Shown here one piece after another: positions 44,101-53,209 of a stretch of 64,000 bases of DNA. Position numbers and translations under genes: made by a program. The DNA lies in contig JAAVTG010000538.1 in assembly GCA_011947345.1 (NCBI GenBank), positions 372,001-436,000 of the forward strand, written 5' to 3'. The notes under the pieces were generated by a model. The model saw only the letters and a list, made by a program, of their open reading frames with translations. It had not been told where the DNA came from and ran no database searches. Every line of letters starts with the position of its first letter. The stretch's first letter is position 1. Source of the DNA: Phytophthora quininea. Taxonomy: Eukaryota; Oomycota; Peronosporomycetes; Peronosporales; Peronosporaceae.

Positions 44101-46132
44101 GATTCAATTGAGACGACTTCGGACCAACCTTGGTGTGAACAATGCCCTTCTTGGCATACCAACGTTCAATGCTGTTGTTGCAGAACTCTGCACCTTTGTC
44201 CGTAAGCACCTGCTTCACCGGTCCGATTACTTCGTCTTGCTCACCACTGGACTCTTTCTCAGCGTTCCACCGCCGAGTGACTACCGTGTCAACTCTGCGT
44301 CCGTGTTGCCGCTCGGCCCATGCAATGTACTGCTCCATGTACCCGTTCACCTCGTCTTCAGACTTGGACTTGAGCAGATACGTAGTCACGAAACGCGAAA
44401 ACCCGTCCATCACGACTAACACTGCACTGTATTGTGTGCCATTGTGTAGTCCAGGAATCAATAAGTCGGCGAAAATCATGTCATTCACCTTTGCAATATT
44501 CCGTTCGAGACTCTTCTTGTAGGTCTTGCGTCTCTGCTTGCCGAAATGACAGTCAGCGCAATCCATCCTGCCACGCTTCATCAGCATGATGCCCTTGGCC
44601 ATACCACGATCGACCATCAGGCGAATATATTCCGGGCAAGTGTGCCCCAGGCGTGCGTGCCAAACATCGATGTCCTCGACTCCGTCTGTCACCGCAAAAT
44701 TTGCCACTACTTGTCTCTTCACGACAGTAGTCTTCTTGTCGACCTTCACGCCACCAATGCTGTGCGCGTTAAAAGCCCAAAGTCGATGTTCATGCACCGC
44801 ACGGAGCACTTCAATGCCATCAAACATCATACCAAACATCATAGTTTCCTGGTCCCACGACATCTTGAAGCCATGCTCAAGTGCTTGTCCGGGTGAGAAG
44901 AGGTTACAACCAGCTTTTGGTACGTATAGCACGTCTTCGAGGTACACGAGAACTATCTCTTCATCTATCACTGTAGCGAGCACAATGGTACCAAAACCCT
45001 CAGCCTTGGCGTCAACACCGTCTGCGAATCCCGAGATACTTGGGTTCCAGTCGCTGTCCTCCATGCTGTTCAGCATCGTAAAATATTCCTTGCACGCCAC
45101 GATGTGTACGTTGGTTCCGCTGTCGAAATACCAACGGCTTGCGTCGTAATCCTTTGCGACTCTCTTGACAACTTCGCCCACAACCACGTCACGCTTGTGC
45201 CCGCAGCTTTTGTCGTCGTCGTCCTTCTGCTGTGATGCGATCTTCTTCGTGGGTTTCTCACCCGAGCGTGCCATCTTCGCGCTTGCCTTCTTCTCCGCAC
45301 TGGGTTTCTCCTCCAGGACAGGACAATCGCTCTTGTAGTGACCCATGCCACCACAATTGAAGCACTTGATGTCGGTCTTCGACTTCTTCTTCGATCCATC
45401 ACCAGCAGCCTTGCCCTTCGGACCACTTGAAGCGTTGCTTTGCTTCTTCTTGCCGCCTTGGTTGCTGCCAAATGCGTTCTTCTCCCAGTCCTTGCTGCGC
45501 GCCTCAGCCGTGAGGATCAGTTCTCGCACAAGTTCTGGCGTGTATTTACTCATGTTGGAGCTGAATAACACTTTCCGACGAAGTTCGTTGTAGCACACCT
45601 GCTGCGGCAGACTGCGCAACAACATGTCCACCATCTGAAGATCACTCAACGGAGATCCAAGCTCCTTGAGCTCGTTCTTGATCCTGAACATCGTGTACAG
45701 GTGTCCTCGAACGTCTCCATTAGCACGCAGATGAGTCCGGTGCAGCTCACCTTGTAAGCGATACACTTTCTGCGCCTTGGTGGCATCATTCTTCTTGCCG
45801 TCGTAGATGTTGCAGAGCTCACCCCACATCTCGGTTCCAGACTCCGTGTCTATCAACTGCTGGGCGAGTCTCTTCGTCAGCGAGCCCATGATCAGCATCT
45901 GGATCTTCGCTTGTTTCTTCGTGTAGTCATCCGTCCACTCAGTGTCTTCCTTGACCTTGCCTTCTGCTATGTCGAGCAGCAAGCTCTTCTGGAACACGAT
46001 CTTCATGCTCTTCTTGTAGAACAGCCAGTTTTCGCCGTCCCAGTTGACTGGATTGCCAGAAGAGTTGATCCGGAACGTCTTGTCCGTCTTGCTCTTGCGA
46101 CGATCGTCCTCGGAGTCGGACGCGGATGACAT
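41198..46132 (-). CDS. gag-pol: Copia gag-pol polyprotein, intact, 1644 aa
   Basis: The start ATG at 46132 (MSSASDSEDDRRKSKTDK) is chosen because the upstream open frame begins inside the LTR without an ATG. Order: gag (UBN2-type, NWDGENWLFYKKSMK), zinc knuckle CFNCGGMGHYKSDC at about 256-269, protease DSG near 334 (WYFDSGTNVHIV), GAG-pre-integrase (WHARLGHTCPEYI), integrase core (DKGAEF near 642, Glu in NLVERTHQTL), a long acidic spacer, RT with YVDD near 1310, RNase H (CDSDWGNDPDTRKSTTG, AEAEYVAACEA), ending at 41198. The copia-type order of integrase before RT is clear. No break in 1644 codons. Confidence 0.96.
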   Translation of the reverse strand: MSSASDSEDDRRKSKTDKTFRINSSGNPVNWDGENWLFYKKSMKIVFQKSLLLDIAEGKVKEDTEWTDDYTKKQAKIQMLIMGSLTKRLAQQLIDTESGTEMWGELCNIYDGKKNDATKAQKVYRLQGELHRTHLRANGDVRGHLYTMFRIKNELKELGSPLSDLQMVDMLLRSLPQQVCYNELRRKVLFSSNMSKYTPELVRELILTAEARSKDWEKNAFGSNQGGKKKQSNASSGPKGKAAGDGSKKKSKTDIKCFNCGGMGHYKSDCPVLEEKPSAEKKASAKMARSGEKPTKKIASQQKDDDDKSCGHKRDVVVGEVVKRVAKDYDASRWYFDSGTNVHIVACKEYFTMLNSMEDSDWNPSISGFADGVDAKAEGFGTIVLATVIDEEIVLVYLEDVLYVPKAGCNLFSPGQALEHGFKMSWDQETMMFGMMFDGIEVLRAVHEHRLWAFNAHSIGGVKVDKKTTVVKRQVVANFAVTDGVEDIDVWHARLGHTCPEYIRLMVDRGMAKGIMLMKRGRMDCADCHFGKQRRKTYKKSLERNIAKVNDMIFADLLIPGLHNGTQYSAVLVVMDGFSRFVTTYLLKSKSEDEVNGYMEQYIAWAERQHGRRVDTVVTRRWNAEKESSGEQDEVIGPVKQVLTDKGAEFCNNSIERWYAKKGIVHTKVGPKSSQLNLVERTHQTLIGMVKTMMHDSGLPRSFWMHALQTAVYIKNRVFCKGAGRTPYEMMYGAKPDIHHIRTFGSLVYCHTPLAKRKKLEVNCKVGFLIGYQEDVVGCQVYFPAEHQKGFVADVKVNETIKYKDRYGSEFKTKVNKWLQTFDEYIRDGDIDDVECDSEESQRAECDENSVRDDSDVEMQSVAACADDLDEAEQALWNNVVRDSVLPKVDGSNPSSDFVENDQLWDDILRNSSLPDYDDACETQEGVNADAVSVDDDAASTRAQAESVVGDDADSETDDEHDDDFGDAVELAGGSSRGSDLAPTPEETESELEEDDDYDYLFDPSDAHEAQCDSGASDDGSEPAAPARNDVLAIPSQMLIGKVHPRDEDVRRTHDKKRTKVKLAEATRRPGLREVPKNDKLERFEDYDVYSAFKALHADRRGNGGLRASDIKIPKNYRQAMRSKQAKFWREAMDAEMAALKAKGVLRQIPRSELPSGQQTIKTMWVFDVKTDHLGYIVRYRPRVVARGDKQRFGIDFMDTFSPVARMATFRTFVAVCIMLNLAIYQGDINTAYLNAALGIKQYLEEVEGYPCDADGMIYIIEKALYGLRQSGREWNSEVNRWFLNYGFKQCETEPCLYFYDRDGEFAIVLLYVDDILCATNNIEFKKRMFEQLDNDYGLKDQGLLNTYLGVQVEQNADSIKIHQTKYCEDIIERFNFVDAHPSRIPMETNMRLTVKDDEVDRRKETPANGKKFPYRELVGSLMYLTTCTRPDLAFSVGQLSRYVQNPTQQHIGAAKRVLRYLVGTKTQGIVYTRNKSAEQKPELIVDGYCDSDWGNDPDTRKSTTGFVHCMAGGAVSWASRRQTIVAQSTAEAEYVAACEACMEGQGLRNMLIQVFPDLETKMRMGIDNQAAYVMATNPTYSRRTRHIELRWHYVRDQVVKKTVDLWKVKTDVNPSDLMTKPLAGDRLEALSAMIGLSKQHLPQ

Positions 46133-46195
46133 CTTGTCGTAGTAGTGCAGTTCACCAACGTGTAGCGCAGCGCGAGGTACTTGGGCTCGTAACCC

Positions 46196-46375
46196 TAACG
46201 GAGCGCGGATCGAACTCACTCACAAACAACTTGTTACTCTTAGGGGAACTTTCGGACTGAGGACGCACTTCCGCGTGCGGACTCACTAAGCCTTTCTACC
46301 ATCACTCTGCTAGCTAGTTCCAGAAGCTGACTTCAACTTCACTTGTCGTGACAAAAGATGATGCGTTTTCCAACA
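46196..46375 (-). repeat. 5' LTR of copia element
   Basis: 180 bp, followed on the minus strand by the primer-binding site at about 46180-46195 and then the gag-pol ATG at 46132. Confidence 0.93.
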
Positions 46376-46925
46376 GATGCCACATGGAATCAGTACTTAC
46401 ACGTCGCTCGGTGGCTGTTGGAACATTCACCTGCTAACCCACAACATTTTGATGAAGGAGTGGTCGAAAGGATTATCACAACTGCATCAGACAGCGGTGA
46501 CGTTCAGCTTGCGGAGATGGTTTGTTCTGCTGGTCGAGATCTTTTAGAGTACGTGGAAATGTGCTCAATTTATTGAGGGACTACTGAACGCTGGTTATGC
46601 CCAACGGAACATGTTTCATATTGCTACGGCCATTCAAGACTTAGTTCAAGCCGATCGTCTGGATTTGGTGAAGCGAGTTTCGGATCAGTGGCGCTCGCAT
46701 TTTGAAGATTCGATGTGGTCTGACAACTGGGGTTCTGCATTGAGAATAGCGTGTGGTAAAGGGAACCTCCTTATCATTCAATCGCTGTTAAAACACCCAA
46801 CGGGGCTGCACGGGTTGAAGTCTAATATACCGTCCACCTATGCATGTCTAACTCACACACTGCCGATGAAGGTCATATTGGAGGTCTGTAGGATGATGGA
46901 TGATTGGGCGTTTGTATGTGAGATA
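46376..46925 (+). pseudogene. Ankyrin-type gene, 3' part, beyond copia element
   Basis: Resumes the gene cut at 40993: HVARWLLEHSPANPQHF and VERIITTASDSGDVQLAEMV, then after a frame change near 46555 LLNAGYAQRNMFHIATAI and SALRIACGKGNLLIIQSLL. Ankyrin-style helices. A one-base frame change separates the two blocks, so the gene was probably already damaged or carries a sequence error. Confidence 0.6.
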
Positions 46926-46931
46926 CAGTGA

Positions 46932-47421
46932 AACAGTTTAGAATTCTGGTCTGGTTGAAGTGAAGTTGCCATTGTGGCAAGGTCTTTCAGCTTGACGCGG
47001 ATTATAGCAGTTCGGCACGGCAAGACCGACTCATGTGAACTTTGTCAGCTCCAGCAAAAAATTAATACAAAAACTCAACGAACGAGTCGAATCTAAGATG
47101 GCAATCTTCGACAGGCAGCACGATTTCTTCTTGGTCGCAACACGATCGGCTCGGCCGGTGCCATCTTTGATGCAAAATAGCATTGAAATGTTTCCTACCT
47201 AGCGTAATACCTTAACAGTAAAAGGACTACAGTCTCACTCCATGTACCGGTAGTGAAACCATGGTAACGTTAGTCATATCTGCGTCTCTTGTTTCCGCGG
47301 TTCATCTCGTAATTGACGCCAACTGTCTCAATTCGGCCTTGTGGGTGTTGTGGACCAAATGCAGGCACAAGCACTGTGGCGTTCAGATCAGTCACTGGGG
47401 CTCTAAACCCCTCCAGCATTT
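46932..47421. other. No gene seen
   Basis: Non-coding interval between the ankyrin relic and the convergent Crinkler-like gene. No frame with protein-like text. Confidence 0.4.
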
Positions 47422-49484
47422 CTAATTGCACCACAAAATACACTTCCATGCAAACGGATCAAAAGGGAAGAAAAAATCTGGCTTGAACGAATGGTCTTTC
47501 GCACGAGTAACTTGGACAAATCGAACCAAACCATCTTCCATGTCGATAAATACAGCGTCATGACCACCTTGGTTCCATTTTGATGGGGCTAGCCACATAT
47601 CCGAGGCATCTAGAGCAATGACACCACGTGGATCGATATATTTCACCTCCTTTGTCGTCCAACTGGCGTGCATCTGCATTTCATTGCCTACGCCCACAAG
47701 TTCAAAACAGTCAATCCCGTTGTGGTGTTCATGTAGTTTTGAAAAAAACACAGCTCGAAAAAAGCCATCCATAGAGGGATTATCTGCAACAGCTTTCGCA
47801 ATATCTTGCAGATACTTTGGACCAAGACGAAAGGCAAACTCTCGGGCCACGAACTTGCTCACAAGATAGAATCCAATCGGGTCAGGATGCCAAGAAAACA
47901 GTCGCTTTACGATTCCGTAAAAGGCAACGCCAACAGTATCATCAATGTACGACTTGATATTGCCAGCACTGTCAATTACCGACTGCAGCAAGCTCCTTGC
48001 CTCACGTGCACTGAAGTCAAACATCAGCCTGGCATTACCCCCAGCAACAAAAAAATTATCTTCCAATAACTCATTCAGCTCGTCGTTCGAAATGGCACCC
48101 GTAGAGTCGGTGAATCTCGTCTTCACATGCTCGAAGAACTCTTCACTTCTCAGTGCGTTTTGATACTCCTCGATAGACCACGACGGCAGCTGAAATAGTT
48201 CTTCATCATAAAGAATCTTGTGCCTTGAAGCTGCTTGCTGAGAATCTGCCTGCCCTGAAGCAGGCAGCTGTACCAAGCTCCTTAGCGTGTTTTGTTCAAG
48301 TGGTTGAAGGCGAGGGCGAAGCTCTGGTCTCCAATCTTTTCCACACGTCACCATCGAACATACGCACACAAGGCGACGATATACCTGGTCGGCGTCACGC
48401 CAAATCCTGCAAGCAGTGTAAACCTCATCACTCTTTCCTTGTGCAAGTCCGTCGAGGAATACGACGGTCTTCTCTCTTAGCGAATTCATCAAGGAGGATA
48501 TTTTGTTCGTCCGAATTGTGCACGTTCGTTTCTCGTTGCTCGTAAACAAAATGCAGGATACTTCGTACGTTCGGCGCTGGTGACAGCTAATCCACAGAAC
48601 ATCCCACCCAGGAGTCTGACGGTCAATCGGACTCCGATCCAGCGAACAAGCAAACGCGAAAGCTGCGTACGATTTACCAGTCCCTGGCGCTCCCACTATC
48701 CATTGGATCCCGTACGCGTTGACGACGTTAGCCTGCAGTCCTTCCATTCGCTAACAAGTTGGTCACGGCGATATAGCAGCACATCTCTGGTTTCGTCGGG
48801 CCGACCAAGCCCACTGCCAACAGCGTATCGACTGGGAATTCGGATGGGGTCGTTGGCAAACGCACGCAGAGGGCAGTCTGTTTCGTCTAGAGTCCAAATA
48901 ACTGGAGAAGGAGAGGCGGGTGCGCTGTCTGGTACTTGAATGAATAAAACTGCGTCCGACGAAGAGCCAAACTCTGGAGAAATAGCTGGCATCAATCCAT
49001 CTTGGTGGCCAAACGTATCTCGACTCTTGAAAACCGCGAGTTGGTCCGCGTTCAGACCAGCGAGGTGGGTCGGAAACATGGCAAGGATTCTGTCTCGAAG
49101 CTGGCACACCGCGGCACCTTCTTGCATTAGTGGCACAAAACTTGGTCCAATGCCTGCAAGCGAACGACCAGCTCCATCTACCAATGTAAACCAGACGTCC
49201 ATCAGCGGCACCACCACACACAGCGGATTATCTTCCGTAGTCAGCCCATTCAAAGGCGTCGAGAGAGGACGCTTCGTTTGGCCGTCAGACGTGTAAAAGG
49301 AGAGGTCGTAGCTTGCATCTGCTTCCATGACTCGAACCTTCACCAAGCAGGCGATAACGTTTTCTTCAAACTCTACAATTCTTGCAGGGTTCGAGCGGAC
49401 TTTCATCAGCCGTGCGCCGGGGCCTAAGAAGGCGTCGCGCCGGGCACCTTGCAGCTTGTACCAGACTTCTATGTCCCGCGCCAT
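47422..49484 (-). CDS. Crinkler-like protein: Ubl-type header, P-loop NTPase, nuclease-like end; frame broken once
   Basis: N-terminal frame from ATG 49484 (start MARDIEVWYKLQGAR): beta-rich ubiquitin-like header text ending near PLCVVVPLMDVWF, then a linker with YRRDQLVSEW at the junction. About 48740 the phase changes; the second frame (47422-48747) has Walker A GAPGTGKS, Walker B-like VVFLDG, and near its end WNQGGHDAVFID and VRFVQVTRAKDHS, the Asp ... Gln-x-Thr signature of the restriction-endonuclease-like domain found in Crinklers. Known family logic is header for trafficking, NTPase and a C-terminal effector domain acting in the host nucleus. No canonical LxLFLAK is visible. The break lies next to a GG pair and could be a one-base error. 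Confidence 0.65.
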
Positions 49485-49589
49485 CTTGTGGAGTGAGGAT
49501 TTTGGACCGGAAAGTCTTTTCTTTTGACAATAAACGAAATATATTGCTCGTTCCAGGATAAGTGAAATTTTCGGGTGAAATGGCTGCGC

Positions 49590-49900
49590 ACAAATATGAA
49601 GTACGCGCGTTCGACGCAGGCAATCACCATCGTAGCTAATCAAGATCAATTCGAGATCCTGAAGTGGCTATGCGATCTAAGAACTGAACGGAGAAGACTT
49701 TTAAAGCGGCTGTGACTGCTGGCCACTATCCCCACACAGTTGACTGACGGAATTAACGACTTTGTTTCTGCAGGTATGCTTCCCTCAGCTCTTCACCCAG
49801 GAGTTCGTTAGTCTCGCGGAGCAGCGTGTTTGGGCTTCTTTTCAGCAGTCGAAGAAATTCCGTGTGCGACTCGGACAGCAATTTCTGCAAGCTGAACGCA
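49590..49900 (+). pseudogene. Ankyrin-type protein relic, 3' fragment
   Basis: LFLQVCFPQLFTQEFVSLAE on the plus strand matches the C-terminal piece at 38280 (LFLHVCSPQPYTPKF). Upstream, remnants of the penultimate repeat are interrupted by stops. Confidence 0.45.
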
Positions 49901-50136
49901 ACAACCTGGAAACAAAAACGTCAAGATGGGAGATGGTGATGAAAACAATTGTAAAGTTTGCAAGACGGGAAAGTCTTCCGTGGGCCGTCCGCCTTCTTGG
50001 TACATTCGCTTGTTCAAGCTGATGAGCTCCGCCTTGCAGAAGTTGCCGTGGCAACTACTCACGGCCCAATTGAGGGTGTTGACCCTGGAGGCGACAACAG
50101 CGATAAAAACTCCGGAGAGCGCGACGAGAACTTCAT
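49900..50136 (-). pseudogene. EPI-like gene relic
   Basis: A minus-strand ATG at 50136 (MKFSS) is preceded by GACTCGAAAGC as in the intact gene at 51963. After a frame change the signal core reads ALSGVFIAVVASRVNTLN, then text without a clear Kazal pattern (SSCHGNFCKAELISL). Start and signal are recognisable; the domain is not. Confidence 0.4.
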
Positions 50137-50989
50137 GCTTTCGAGTCTGATGGGAAGGACTTGATGTGATGAATTAGCTGCGAATTCAAGAATGAGTGGT
50201 GTAGTATCCACGCACTTCCTGTCCAAAGAATCCGCTACTGATAAGTTATCAGTGATAGCACGATCACTCCATTCAGAAAGCCTCCCATGATAAGCCATGA
50301 GAAATCGTTTTGTTTTTCAGTGAGGTACATTGATGTCACTTAGAGACCTAACGACTTCCTCGCCATGAGAAATCGAACAGTCAACAAGCCTTGAGCTTTT
50401 TCGTAGAGAGCTCATTTATTTACCTCCTTTATAAGTCTGAAAGAGGTTTGCATTGTTCTCAACAGCAAATGCTGTTGAACAAGAAGTGCCTACACTTATC
50501 GGTGACGGGCTCCGTCGGTCCACACTGCGACGTCATACGATTGTGCTGACGGGGCATGTGGCTGGTTGTGCAGAGCCAACGAGCGCACTTTTGGCGCTGT
50601 CGACTGCATATACGACGGCTGAATTGACACGAACAACATTTGCGTTGGCCATGTCAGCTTTGGTGACTCAGCTCAAGCACCGTTCGAACCGCACATGGAT
50701 TCTGGCATGGATTAATTCAAAAGCAGCGAGTAGAGCCAGACGGGTAGTCCTGCGAGAAGACCTGTCTTTCCTGGGGCTCACTCAGTGACGGTTGTCAGTT
50801 CGGATCAACGGAGCTGCTGGAGCAAACAGCGCTAATAAATGCGCAAAAACGACTGGGTCCTCCGAGTAAACGCTTTGGATCAGTAAGTGGCTGTGGTGTA
50901 GCAATGCCAAACGATATGCTTTCAAGTGTACTGAATCACAACTCGAAGACTTTGATGAATAACTTAATAAGTTTCCAAAATGTGTCGTT
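50137..50989. other. Mostly non-coding, with a short ankyrin-gene trace
   Basis: No complete gene. Near 50795-50850 the plus strand reads QFGSTELLEQTALINAQK, matching the 5' region of the ankyrin relics at 40610 and 38005, so a decayed copy lies here. Confidence 0.35.
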
Positions 50990-51279
50990 CGCTCTTGGTA
51001 TCTTTCATTGCAGCTCGCCAGCTTCAGTTTGCACAGGCTGTCGTAGGTGACGCCATCCGAGCCGCACCAAGGGAATCATTTAGCTGCGCTTTCCGCTCCA
51101 GGCGGGTAGGTCATGTCTGACGATGAACCAAAAGAACCGGAGGCTGATCCCTCTTCTAATGGGGGAAGATCAAAGCCGAAGACGGGTAAATCGTCTGTAA
51201 AGTTGAACGATGCTTCGACTTCCGTCCCGAAGAAGGTGGCGGCGGCAAAAGAATCCCGGCGAGTCTGACGGCAAACGTC
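50990..51279 (-). pseudogene. Kazal-type (EPI-like) inhibitor, broken
   Basis: ATG 51279 starts MTFAVRLAGI. In the adjoining phase the signal core continues AAATFFGTEVEASFNF, then an acidic/Gly/Ser linker (FGFDLPPLEEGSASGSFG) to a stop at 51076. Beyond it Kazal text remains readable (CGSDGVTYDSLCKLKLASC). One frame change and one stop separate signal, linker and domain. Confidence 0.55.
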
Positions 51280-51639
51280 ATTCTTCTCGAGTCTTGTGGA
51301 AATTCTTGCGTAGTTTCTCGCCAATTCGAAAATGGTGCTGCAGGCCTTTACAATTGGCATCGAGCACTTTGACTACACTTTCCATTGATGTCACGGCGAC
51401 CTGTGCATCATCACAAATGGACACGTCAACTCGAATAAGCTTCACTGCTGAGCCAGGGTTTGATATGCACACATGTACTTCGCGAGCTCTGAAACATGTG
51501 CACCGCGACAGCGCGACGGGAAAATCATCTGCGAGTTGAAAGACGTCCAGGAAATGCATAATCGAAACCATGTTGGCAGTGTTTACGTGCAAAATTAACC
51601 GAGCCGAGCCCAAGACTCCGCTTCATTAGCGCCGCTCTT

Positions 51640-51900
51640 GGAGCAATCGAGCCAAAGTGGCTACCCACAAGTGCGAAGCACGCACGTTCAACCAAGGAAC
51701 ATCGCCACTGAGCATGCTCAATCCTGAAATCGTTGCGTTAATTGATACCAAGGCTGCATCACCAAGACTTTCAAGACCGCCCCGGCATTTAGACACTTGA
51801 ATATTCTTCACAGTTTCACAACAATATCCCAACATATCCGCCCCGATGATTCCAGCAATGAACGACTTCGATGTGGTGCTCTTTCTTCAATTCCAACATT
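51640..51900 (+). pseudogene. Ankyrin-type protein relic
   Basis: NDFDVVLFLQFQH near 51860 matches VNDFNVLLFL of the relics at 1828 and 10383. Preceding text (KEHRH, TKTFK) is in several frames. A short decayed piece. Confidence 0.35.
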
Positions 51901-51962
51901 AATTCCATTATCGAGCTGTGGTCATAAAGATCAGTTGACGTCAATATCGCTCTCTTGAATAC

Positions 51963-52310
51963 CTAGCACCGTCCGTCCGCCTTCTTGATGATATCTTGTT
52001 CCGGGTTGTTGCAGCTCGCCAGGTTCAGATTGCACAAGTTGTCATAGGTGACGCCGTCAGAGCCGCATACGGGGATAATGTCATCCGGGCAGACTGGATT
52101 GCAGAGAGTAGCGCTGGTACTTCCAGACCACGACTCCGACGCATCCGATGATGAACCGGTGTATGAAGTTGAGGACGACTCCATTTCCGAAGGGAAAACC
52201 TCGGGACCGATTCCCAAATAGTTGAAGCCGCCATGTGTGTCCGAAATGTTCAACACCGAGGCTCCGACACGTCCAACAACAGCGAGAAGAAATCCGGCAA
52301 TAAACTTCAT
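51963..52310 (-). CDS. Kazal-type protease inhibitor (EPI-like), intact
   Basis: 115 aa. ATG 52310 starts the signal peptide (MKFIAGFLLAVVGRVGASVL), though the frame is open slightly further upstream. Linker with LGIGPEVFPSE at 32-42 and a Ser/Thr-rich stretch. Kazal domain with cysteines at 70, 74, 82, 93, 100 and 115 and the core PVCGSDGVTYDNLCNLNLASC-like pattern. Asp at 76, two after the second Cys, is the likely P1 residue, as in several Phytophthora EPIs that inhibit plant apoplastic subtilases (family knowledge; target here inferred). Divergent from the other intact inhibitor, about 360 bp apart. Confidence 0.88.
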   Translation of the reverse strand: MKFIAGFLLAVVGRVGASVLNISDTHGGFNYLGIGPEVFPSEMESSSTSYTGSSSDASESWSGSTSATLCNPVCPDDIIPVCGSDGVTYDNLCNLNLASCNNPEQDIIKKADGRC

Positions 52311-52618
52311 GCTTTCGAGACTGGTGGAGTTGCTTGAGCAGTTCCTCGTCAATTCAACAATGCTGCACCAAGTGCGCCAGATCTGTTCCTGTCCGGATCA
52401 TGTCGTCATTTGATACAAACTGAATCAAATTGATCCTCGAAAACACAACAAAGCACAGGTTGCAATCAATCAGCTCTCCAGCCAGAGCAGAAAGAGAGAG
52501 AGAAAATACGGTTTACATTTCATTTCGCATTATGCTGCCCAAGGCTATCCAAGTTGACGCGTCCATCGAAGCCTATGCGCCACATTGAAAGTGCTGAAGC
52601 CGAAGCTTGAAGCGACAT

Positions 52619-52637
52619 GTTCATTTCGGAATTCACC
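52619..52637 (+). promoter_or_regulatory. Initiator-like core promoter of the Kazal gene
   Basis: GTTCATTTCGGAATTCACC, 33-51 bases before the ATG at 52670. CCCAAGGCTATCCAAGTTGA at about 52538-52557 is the element also found upstream of the LGPGPEV genes. Confidence 0.55.
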
Positions 52638-52669
52638 ACGCCCGCCGCACTTCGCCTCAACACTCGCAG

Positions 52670-53074
52670 ATGAAGCTCGCCCTCGCACTTGTCGCCGTCG
52701 CCATCGTTGCCAGTAGCGTCCACGCTGACAATGAGAAAATCGACGAAGGGCTTGGTCCTGAAGTGATCCCGGGCATCACAGGGTACTTCCACCCGCCGAG
52801 CGGCAATTCTTCCAGCGACGGAACCCCGGACATTATGGGTCTTGGCCCTGAAGTGCCGATGAACAAGACCATGTCGGAATCGCTTTTTAAGGGCTACAAC
52901 GACGTTATGGGCGAACCCGCCAGTTGCAACAAAGTTTGCATCGGACGAGACTACAAGCCCATATGCGGTTCGAACGGCCACAGCTACACTAACGAGTGTG
53001 CGTTGAAAATCGCGAGATGCAAGCACCCGTCCGAGAAAATCACCAAGGCGTCGGACGGAGTGTGCTCGTCCTGA
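52670..53074 (+). CDS. Kazal-type protease inhibitor (EPI-like) with LGPEV repeats, intact
   Basis: 134 aa. Signal peptide MKLALALVAVAIVASSVHAD. The linker has LGPEV at 28-32 and 58-62; the second is followed by PMNKTMSESLFKGYNDVMGE, the same module as in the 98-aa LGPGPEV proteins. Kazal domain with cysteines at 86, 90, 99, 110, 117 and 132 (YKPICGSNGHSYTNEC core). The residue two after the second Cys is Gly92, an unusual P1 for an inhibitor, so target specificity is uncertain. Predicted extracellular. Promoter shared with the LGPGPEV family. Confidence 0.9.
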   Translation: MKLALALVAVAIVASSVHADNEKIDEGLGPEVIPGITGYFHPPSGNSSSDGTPDIMGLGPEVPMNKTMSESLFKGYNDVMGEPASCNKVCIGRDYKPICGSNGHSYTNECALKIARCKHPSEKITKASDGVCSS

Positions 53075-53209
53075 ATAAACCACAGTGATCGGGCCATCAC
53101 TCAATGGGCCTAGGTAATCAATACACAATGAAAACAGTGCGTTTTACCTTCAAAAGTTGTACATGTTCGCAAGCGATCCCCACCTTTTAAAAGCATAAAC
53201 AAAATGACT

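Larger units (their letters stand above)
40994..46375 (-). mobile_element. Complete Ty1/copia retrotransposon with identical LTRs
   Basis: 5382 bp, minus strand. 180-bp LTRs at 40994-41173 and 46196-46375 appear identical, with a 5-bp target duplication GATGC at 40989-40993 and 46376-46380. One uninterrupted gag-pol frame. Just inside the 5' LTR (minus strand from 46195) is GGGTTACGAGCCCAAG, complementary with one mismatch to the anticodon arm of eukaryotic initiator tRNA-Met, i.e. a half-tRNA primer site of the Drosophila copia type. A purine-rich tract (GGAGGAGGGCG) abuts the 3' LTR. Recent and potentially autonomous. Confidence 0.97.
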
